Origin: CAXSDR01 sp964236445
GTDB lineage: Bacteria; Actinomycetota; Actinomycetes; Motilibacterales; Motilibacteraceae
Assembly: GCA_964236445.1 (NCBI GenBank)
Contig: CAXSDR010000113.1
Span: 1 to 10,976, forward strand
DNA: 10,976 nucleotides
Reading direction: 5' to 3'
In this document: positions 5,211 through 10,976 of the stretch, piece by piece
How positions within the stretch are numbered: the stretch's first letter is position 1
Layout of the letters: the number at the start of each line of letters is the position of its first letter
Translations under genes and position numbers: made by a program
The notes under the pieces: generated by a model
What the model saw: only the letters and a program-made list of their open reading frames with translations
Database searches by the model: none
What the model was told of the DNA's origin: nothing

Positions 5211-6709
5211 GCCAGCCGGCCGCGGGCGCTCGCGCCGTTGCCGTGCTGCGGTTGCGCCGCCCCCACCCACGCGCGGCTCGCCTGCTGCGGCTGCTGCTCG
5301 TCTCGTGCGTCGGTGTGGTGGCCGCCTTCACGGCGCTGGCCACGGTCGTGAGCGTGGCGCACCCGGTCGGGCCGGTCGACGTGCGGCTCAGCGTGCGACC
5401 ATCCCTTCACGGTGGGACCGAGGTCGACGTGCCCCCGCTCGGTCAGCTCGCACTGCGCACGCACCAGGGACCGCTGCAGCTGCGCGCACGGGTGACGGGC
5501 ATCCGGCTCGCGGCGGCGCGAGAAGCGCTCGCCCAGGGCGCTTCCTCCGACAGCCTGGCCGAGGGAGCCACCCGCGACGTGCGGGCGGGCGTGGAGCGCC
5601 TGCTCGTGCGCGGCTCGGTCGTGGCCCTCCTGGCAGCGGCGCTGGCGTGCCTGATGCTGTTCCGCAGGCTCTCTGCAGCGGCCGTGGGAGCAGGCGCAAC
5701 GGCGGTGGTCCTGCTGCTGTCGCTCGCGACAGCCGCCGCGACGGTGCGACCACGGGCGCTGACCGAGCCCACCTACACCGGGCTGCTGGCGCAGGCGCCG
5801 GCACTGATCGGCAGCGCGCGCGACATCGACGCGCGCTTCAACACCTACCGCCGCCAGCTCACCGCAGTCGTCACCAACGTCACCGAGCTCTACAACACCC
5901 TGTCGACGCTGAGCGACGCCAGCTTTCCCGACGACATCCGCGTCCTGTGGGTCTCCGACATCCACGACAACCCCGAGGCCTTCGACGTCATGCGCTCGCT
6001 CATTTCCCAGTTCAAGGTGACCGCGGTCGTCGACACCGGTGACCTCAGCGACCACGGGCTCGCGGCGGAGAACCAGCTCTATGGCGCCATCGGTGGTCTC
6101 GGGGTCCCCTACATCTATGTCCGCGGCAACCACGACTCGACCGGTGCCACGCAGGCCTACGTCGCGAAGCTGCCCAACGTGACGGTGCTCGACGGCCGCA
6201 CCGCCGACATCGCCGGCCTGCGCTGGGCCGGCATGGGTGACCCGCTGTTCACCCCCGACAAGAGCGCCAAGTCAGGACCCGGCAAGGACACGGACTTCCT
6301 TCACGACTTCGGCAACAAGCTGGTCGGCGTGATCGACGCGAGTCCGACCCCGGTCGACGTCGCCCTCGTGCACGACCCGACGATGGCTGAACCTCTCTTC
6401 GGTCATGTGCCCCTCGTGCTCGACGGTCACGTCCACCACCGGGCACACGCCAACCGCGACAGCACCCTCGAGCTCACGCAGGGCTCGAGCGGCGGCGCGG
6501 GGCTGCGCAACCTCGAAGGTGAGACGCCGCTGGACCTCGAGATGTCGATCCTGCACTTCGATCCCACGACGCACGCGCTGCTCGCTGTCGACGACATCAC
6601 GCTCGGCGGCCTCGGTGAGCGCTCGATCCGGGTGCAGCGCCACGCGGCGTCGTCCTACGCCCCTGACCCCGGGGCCACACCGTCCTCCGTGCCGTCCGCG
6701 AGCGGCTGA
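5207..6709 (+). CDS. Membrane-anchored calcineurin-like metallophosphoesterase
   Basis: A 500-residue protein with a membrane module followed by a two-metal phosphoesterase domain. The catalytic set is complete: SDIHD (D251, H253), GDLSD (278–282), GNHD (307–310), VHD (H389) and GHVHH (H408, H410). The N-terminus has a basic stretch then a hydrophobic helix (about 28–50), an 80-residue loop, and a helix pair at about 133–151 and 157–179 joined by FRRLS. By the positive-inside rule the N-terminus and the FRR turn are cytoplasmic, which puts residues 51–132 and the catalytic domain outside the membrane. The C-terminus is a low-complexity Ser/Pro tail. The substrate is unknown; the superfamily includes nucleotidases, phosphodiesterases and lipid-linked pyrophosphatases. 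The ATG at 5207 overlaps the nicotinamidase stop (ATGA) with no strong ribosome site, so it probably relied on coupling. An extracellular nucleotide-degrading role feeding NAD salvage is conceivable from context but unproven. Confidence 0.86.
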   Translation: MSQPAAGARAVAVLRLRRPHPRAARLLRLLLVSCVGVVAAFTALATVVSVAHPVGPVDVRLSVRPSLHGGTEVDVPPLGQLALRTHQGPLQLRARVTGIRLAAAREALAQGASSDSLAEGATRDVRAGVERLLVRGSVVALLAAALACLMLFRRLSAAAVGAGATAVVLLLSLATAAATVRPRALTEPTYTGLLAQAPALIGSARDIDARFNTYRRQLTAVVTNVTELYNTLSTLSDASFPDDIRVLWVSDIHDNPEAFDVMRSLISQFKVTAVVDTGDLSDHGLAAENQLYGAIGGLGVPYIYVRGNHDSTGATQAYVAKLPNVTVLDGRTADIAGLRWAGMGDPLFTPDKSAKSGPGKDTDFLHDFGNKLVGVIDASPTPVDVALVHDPTMAEPLFGHVPLVLDGHVHHRAHANRDSTLELTQGSSGGAGLRNLEGETPLDLEMSILHFDPTTHALLAVDDITLGGLGERSIRVQRHAASSYAPDPGATPSSVPSASG

Positions 6710-6713
6710 CGCG

Positions 6714-7391
6714 TCAGGCGTTCTCGGCCAGGCGGCCGTCGGCCAGGTGCAGGGTGCGGTCGGACAGCTCGAGCATCGACGGGTCGTGCGTCGAGATCAC
6801 CGCGGTCATGCCCTCGGACCGCACGACGTCGCGCAGCAGCGCCATGACCGCGTGACCGGTCTCGCTGTCGAGCTGCCCCGTCGGCTCGTCGGCGATGAGC
6901 AGCCGCGGCGTGTTCGCGAGAGCGCGCGCGATCGCGACGCGCTGCTGCTGCCCACCCGAGAGCTCGCCCGGGCGCTGCTTCGCGTGGTCGGCCAGGCCGA
7001 CCAGCTCGAGGAGCATGGCGACGCGCTCTTCACGCTGGGCCGTGGGCGCACGTCGCAGGCGCAGCGGCATGCCGACGTTCTCCGCAGCAGAGAGCACCGG
7101 GATCAACCCGAACGTCTGGAAGATGAAGGCGACCGTGTCACGGCGCAACGCAGCCAGGCCGCCCTCGCCGAGCTTGGTCACCTCGAGGCCGTCCACGACG
7201 ACCTGCCCCGCCGTGGGGCGGTCGAGGCCGCCGAGGCAGTTCAGCAGGGTCGTCTTGCCCGAGCCGGAGCGCCCTACCAGCGTGACCAGCTCGCCCTGCT
7301 CGACCTCGAACGACACGCCCCGCAGCGCGTGCACCGCGCCGTCGCCGCTGCCATAGCTGCGGGTCACGTCGGTGACGGACACCATGGTCAC
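6714..7391 (-). CDS. ABC transporter ATP-binding protein (LolD/MacB type), short
   Basis: A 225-residue cytoplasmic nucleotide-binding subunit serving an FtsX-type permease. It has all motifs of a working ATPase: Walker A GRSGSGKTT (40–48), Q-loop Q92 in IFQTFG, signature LSGGQQQ (144–150), Walker B LLIADE with catalytic E169, D-loop near QLD, and switch histidine H202 in STHD. The protein is little more than the ATPase core. The GTG at 7391 is preferred: it overlaps the preceding gene's stop as GTGA, and a strong AGGAGG (7404–7399) sits seven bases upstream. The ATG at 7385, two codons in, is possible but spaced 13 bases from that site. It is the last gene of a permease–ATPase–ATPase operon. 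Its stop lies four bases from the convergent phosphoesterase stop. Export or extraction of a lipid, lipoprotein or peptide is typical of the family; the substrate is not known. Confidence 0.92.
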   Translation of the reverse strand: MTMVSVTDVTRSYGSGDGAVHALRGVSFEVEQGELVTLVGRSGSGKTTLLNCLGGLDRPTAGQVVVDGLEVTKLGEGGLAALRRDTVAFIFQTFGLIPVLSAAENVGMPLRLRRAPTAQREERVAMLLELVGLADHAKQRPGELSGGQQQRVAIARALANTPRLLIADEPTGQLDSETGHAVMALLRDVVRSEGMTAVISTHDPSMLELSDRTLHLADGRLAENA

Positions 7392-8404
7392 GGCGTCTCC
7401 TCCTGGGTGCCCGGCGGCGCGGGGGTGGGTGACGCCTGCACAGCGGCGCTGTCGGGCCACACCCCGATGTGGTCGTCCTCGAGCTCGAGCCGCACCCGGT
7501 GGCGCAGGTGAAGCGACTCGCGGTAGTCCCGAGGCAGCTGCATCCTGCCGGCGCGGTCGAGCACGGCGTATTCCTGCGCCACCACGTGGGAGTGGCCCTC
7601 CTCGTTGATGCCGGTGCTGCGCAAGGTCTCCGTGCTGGTGCGCCCGTCACGGATCGCGATGGTGCGCTGCACCTGCTCGGAGACGGCGAAGTCGTGCGTC
7701 ACGATGACGACGGTGGCGCCGAGCTCGCTGTTGGCGGCGCGCAGGGCGCCGAACACGTCGGCCGAGGTCGCCGTGTCGAGCTCGCCGGTCGGCTCGTCGG
7801 CGAACAGCACCTGGGGCCGGTTGGCCAGCGCGACAGCGATGGCGACCCGCTGCTGCTCACCGCCGGAGAGCTGGCCCGGGCGACGCCTGGCGCAGTGGCC
7901 CACGCCCAGGGCCTCGAGCAGCTCTCCCGTGCGCTGGGCACGCTCCTTGCGCCTGACCCCGGCGAAGGCCATGGGAAGGCGGATGTTCTCGGTGGCGTCG
8001 AGGTAGGGCAGCAGGTTGCGCCCGGTCTGCTGCCAGATGAACCCCACCTCCGAGCGGCGGTAGCGCAGCCGGTCGGCCTGGTTCATGCGCAGCAGGTCCC
8101 AGTCGGCGACCCGGGCACGCCCGGCCGTCGCCACGTCGAGGCCCGAGAGCACGTTGAGCAGCGTGGACTTGCCCGAGCCGGACGCGCCCACGATCGCGAC
8201 CATCTCCCCGGCCTTCACCAGCAGGTCGAGCCCCTGCAGCGCCTGGACCTCGATCGTGTCGACCTGGAAGATGCGCACCAGGTTGTCGCACACGATCAGC
8301 GCGTCGTCGCCGTATTCAGGCTTGGGCGCCCGCGGCGTACGCCCCGCCGCGTCTCTGGCATCCCGCTCACTCCTGCTCAGCGTGAACTCACCGAGATAGG
8401 TCAT
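7388..8404 (-). CDS. ABC transporter ATP-binding protein with C-terminal SpoVT/AbrB-like domain
   Basis: A 338-residue protein in three parts. First comes a charged N-terminal extension (1–33) not present in minimal LolD-type ATPases. Next is a complete nucleotide-binding domain (about 36–256): Walker A GASGSGKST (73–81), Q-loop Q125, signature LSGGEQQ (179–185), Walker B VLFADE with E204, and H237 in VTHD. Last is a tail whose segment YAVLDRAGRMQLPRDYRESL (279–298) plus LRHRVRLELEDDHIGVWP (300–317) closely resembles the swapped-hairpin AbrB/MazE fold (D-x-x-GR-hydrophobic-x-hydrophobic-P-x-x-h-R-x-x-L, then an acidic strand). It ends in a Pro/Ala/Thr-rich stretch. Such domains usually bind DNA as dimers; here it may instead dimerise the ATPase or sense something. 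ATG 8404 is chosen because the preceding permease stop is 19 bp upstream; the next ATPase starts within its stop codon. The ATPase call is certain, the tail assignment good. Confidence 0.9.
   Translation of the reverse strand: MTYLGEFTLSRSERDARDAAGRTPRAPKPEYGDDALIVCDNLVRIFQVDTIEVQALQGLDLLVKAGEMVAIVGASGSGKSTLLNVLSGLDVATAGRARVADWDLLRMNQADRLRYRRSEVGFIWQQTGRNLLPYLDATENIRLPMAFAGVRRKERAQRTGELLEALGVGHCARRRPGQLSGGEQQRVAIAVALANRPQVLFADEPTGELDTATSADVFGALRAANSELGATVVIVTHDFAVSEQVQRTIAIRDGRTSTETLRSTGINEEGHSHVVAQEYAVLDRAGRMQLPRDYRESLHLRHRVRLELEDDHIGVWPDSAAVQASPTPAPPGTQEETP
7399..7404 (-). promoter_or_regulatory. Strong Shine–Dalgarno site deciding the start of the short ABC ATPase
   Basis: AGGAGG read on the minus strand, within the 3' end of the preceding ATPase gene. 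It lies seven bases before GTG 7391 and 13 before ATG 7385. This favours the GTG start and shows that the last operon gene has its own ribosome entry as well as a stop/start overlap. Confidence 0.7.
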
Positions 8405-8423
8405 GGCGCCCCCGTCCTGCCGG

Positions 8424-10976
8424 TCATCGTCCGTCTCCCAGTCTGAGCACTTCGGACACCCTGTCGCGGCGGTGCACCGCCACCTCGAGCAGCACAGCAC
8501 CCACCAGGAGCGCTCCGACGCCGACCGGCACAGCGACGACGAACCAGCCGGACACCCGCAGCGGCGGTGACACCGCTCCGCCGGCGAGCTGTTGCAGGCC
8601 GAGCGTCGATCCGAGGATCTCCAGGATCAGCACGCCCGCCGCCACACCCCCGATGGCCGCGGTCGCCACCAACGGCAGCAGCTCGCCCAGCGCCAGCCAG
8701 CGGCCCTGGCGGGGATGCAGCCCGAGCGTGCGCATCGCCGACAGCGTGCGCCCCCGTTCGGACGCGCCGCTGACGACCGTCTCGAGCAGCACGACGGCGC
8801 CGAAGGCGGCGATCAACGCGATGGCGACCCGGAGCAGGCGCACGAGGTCATCGAGCAGGGCCACGCCACCGCGCGACTCGGTCCAGGTCCGGCGGGTCAG
8901 GAGGTCGGCGGACCGGCCCAGCACGGGGTCGGTGCGGACAGCCCGCTCGGCGCCGGGCCCGGTGGCGAGCAGGAGGGTGTCGCCGAGGTCCTCGAGCTCC
9001 CCCTCGGGCGAGCGCGCCTTCTTCACGACCCCGGTCAGGGCCGCGCGGGTGACATAGACGACGGGTCCGGCAATCCAGCCGTCGTTCTGCAGGTCGGTGG
9101 TGCCGCGCACGCTGATCGGGACATAGCCGACGTCGGGCAGGAACAGGTCGCGCGGCGCTCCGCCGAGCTTTGCCCCCGCCCCTGCCGAGAGCACGACGGG
9201 AAGCGATGAGCCTGCCGCCGAGGCGGCGAGCCGGGAGAGGCCGCCGTCGTAGCGCAGCGGGGTGTCGGCCAGCAGGGCGGCATAGTCGGCAGGGTCGGCC
9301 GCGACGAGCGTCACCTGGCGCATCTCGCTGCCCACGTGCACGACGACCTGGCGGCGCAGCGTAGCCGCGACGACGTGATCGACACCGGGAGCCCTGGCGA
9401 CCCGGGCGGCGGCACCGGGGTCGAGCGCAACGACGCGACCCTCGACCCGGGGACCCTCCGCACGGGCGGCCGCCCCCACCCGCTGCCAGGCGGCATCGGA
9501 GCGACCGGACACCAGCGTCGACGCCAGCAGGCCGGACGCCGTCACGAGCGAGACGCACAGGGTCAGGGCGAGCAGCGGGATGGCGGTCAGCGACTGCGAC
9601 GCACGGGCCAGGGACACCACGCTCAGCGCGCGGCGACCTCGGCGGCTCAGCGCGGCCAGGGCGCGAAGCGGTCCGGGATAGAGCCGCAGGAGCAGCACCG
9701 TGACAGCAAGCGCGACCAGCAGGGGTGCGGAGGCCAGGAACAGGTCGACCCGGGGGCGGTCGCCGGCGACGAAGCCGCGACCGTGCAGCGCCACGACCGC
9801 ACCGAGGGCGAGGACGAGCAGGACGACGTCGCCGACGAGCCGCCGCAGCTTCGTCNNNNNNNNNNGCCTGGACGAGACGCCGTGCGGAGCGGTTCGCGGG
9901 CGTACGACGCTGCCCGAGGGACCGCCACGCGCAGACCCCCGACAGCACGGGGGTGGACACGAGTGCCGCGACGGCGACGACGAGCAGGGGGCCACGCGAG
10001 CTCAGGGGTGCCGACAACGCCAGTGCCGCGACGCCGGCACCCACGACGCAGCCCACCACGGCGAGCGCCACGGACTCGAGCGCGGCCGCGATCACGACGC
10101 CCCACACCGAGGAGCCGCGGGCACGGGCGAGCGCGATGTCGCGGCGACGACGGCCGACGAGGAGCTCGCCGCCGAGCAGCAGCACGATGGCCGCGATGCC
10201 GATCACCCCCACGACGGCCAGCGACATCTGGGCGATCGCAGCCTGGGCGATCGGTCGGTAGACCGAGATGGCGTCGCCCAGCCCGGTGACGAAGGTGTAG
10301 CCCAGGGTCGCACCGGGTGCGACGTCATCGGGAGCCGCCCGCAGCCCTGCGATCTCGTTCTCGACCGCCTCGAGCGTGGCCGAGTCGAAGCGATCGGCCA
10401 GGACCGGCTTCCTGATGGTGCCGATCAGCGGCGCCGGCAGCAGGGGGAGCTCCAGCGTCGGGATGGACGACAGCGGAAGGTAGAACGCGGCTTCCGGACG
10501 CAGCTTCGCCGTGGCCGCGTCGACCCGCTGCACCGGTGCGAGCAGCCCAGGCAGCTGCTGCCAGACCGGGAGACGGGCGTCGCCCGGCGCGAACACGCCG
10601 GTCACGTGCAGCGTGAGCAGGGTGATGCCCCGGCGCTCGACGGTGAGTGAAGCCCCGATGTCGAGCCCGGTCGCGGCGGCGACATCGGCGGACATGCCGA
10701 CGGGAATGCCGTCGGCCACGTTCGTCCCCGGCAGGTCCGTGCCGAGCGGCTCGGATCCGCGCACCCACGTGAGGGGCATGTCGTCACGTGACCAGAGCGA
10801 GACCGTGCGCAGGGCCGGGATGGGCACCGGGTGCTTGTGGCCCCGGGCATCCGCGACGGCCGCGATCGACAGCACGGGCGACTCGACCGACGCGACCGCC
10901 GGTCCGGTGACACGTTGCAGGGCCGGCGGCAGGCTGTCGGCGAACGTGCGCTCGAGGGTGAGGAAGTCGCCCTCGG
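8424..10976 (-). CDS. FtsX-like ABC transporter permease, partial at its N-terminus, with assembly gap
   Basis: Large permease of the LolC/E–MacB–FtsX class, probably exporting or extracting a substrate from the membrane with the two ATPases downstream. The frame is open to the window edge (EGDFLTLERTFADSLPPAL at the edge), so the N-terminus is missing. Upstream part (10976–9866): an extracytoplasmic domain, then FtsX-type helices around SLAVVGVIGIAAIVLLLGGELLVGRRRRDIALARARG. Downstream part (9855–8424): several helices (VVLLVLALGAVVALHGRG; LLVALAVTVLLLRLYPGPL), a second extracytoplasmic domain of about 230 residues, and a second FtsX core (VAIALIAAFGAVVLLETVVSGASERGRTLSAMRTLGL) with C-terminal helices. 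The layout is the duplicated FtsX-domain type. The two parts lie in different frames across ten Ns, so the true gap is probably a multiple of three bases rather than ten; this is an assembly artefact, not a broken gene. The substrate is unknown. Confidence 0.88.
9856..9865. other. Assembly gap (10 Ns) inside the permease gene
   Basis: Ten unknown bases. On the minus strand the coding frame reaches the gap with an incomplete codon (GC) after the residues SARRLVQ. It resumes after one base (G) with TKLRRLVGDVV. For a continuous frame the missing length must be divisible by three, so ten is a placeholder. Both sides fall in the arginine-rich linker between the two halves of the permease, which suggests a short loss. 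Confidence 0.95.

Noticed and set aside
5051..6133. Long minus-strand open frame (360 codons) opposite the phosphoesterase
   Set aside because: It runs across both the nicotinamidase relic and the phosphoesterase, has low-complexity His/Gln/Arg composition and no family resemblance. It is a codon-bias shadow.
8848..10875. Frameshifted or split permease
   Set aside because: The frame change coincides exactly with the ten Ns. Both sides are intact permease sequence, so a placeholder gap is the simpler explanation.

Overview
The window is high-GC DNA (roughly 70% or more G+C over most of its length) with tightly packed genes, frequent GTG starts and stop/start overlaps. The block pncB / clpS–DUF2017–mec–cysO–cysM matches, in content and polarity, the locus that I know from Mycobacterium tuberculosis around Rv1330c–Rv1336, without the Rv1333 peptidase. 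This points to an actinobacterium. A Nocardioides-like member of the Propionibacteriales is my guess from style only. The assembly is a draft: ten Ns interrupt the last gene.

Layout. (1) 1–848, plus strand: C-terminal part of a MATE/DinF-type exporter, cut by the window edge. (2) 856–3437, minus strand: a compact operon transcribed clpS → DUF2017 → mec → cysO → cysM. It encodes an N-degron adaptor, a protein of unknown function that travels with it, and a complete protein-bound cysteine pathway: CysO carries the sulfur, CysM builds cysteine on it and Mec releases the cysteine. (3) 3461–6709, plus strand: pncB (nicotinate phosphoribosyltransferase), then the decayed remains of a nicotinamidase (pncA-like), then a membrane-anchored metallophosphoesterase. 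Stop and start codons overlap at both joints (GTGA, ATGA), so this was built as one operon. (4) 6714–10976, minus strand: an ABC system of the FtsX/LolCDE–MacB type, transcribed permease → ATPase with an extra C-terminal SpoVT/AbrB-like domain → second short ATPase. The permease is partial at the window edge and holds the assembly gap.

The divergent clpS/pncB control region is only 23 bp between the preferred starts. It holds two TANNNT −10 hexamers on opposite strands that share one TA step, each placed so that transcription would begin at or next to a GTG start. This fits a symmetric bidirectional promoter making two leaderless mRNAs.

The most notable items are the fused AbrB-like domain on an ABC ATPase, the nicotinamidase relic preserved between two translational-coupling joints, the overlapping divergent promoter, and the extracytoplasmic phosphoesterase with its own membrane module. 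I see no tRNA, rRNA, CRISPR array, transposon or phage gene. Apart from the pncA relic there is no gene-free stretch longer than 61 bp.
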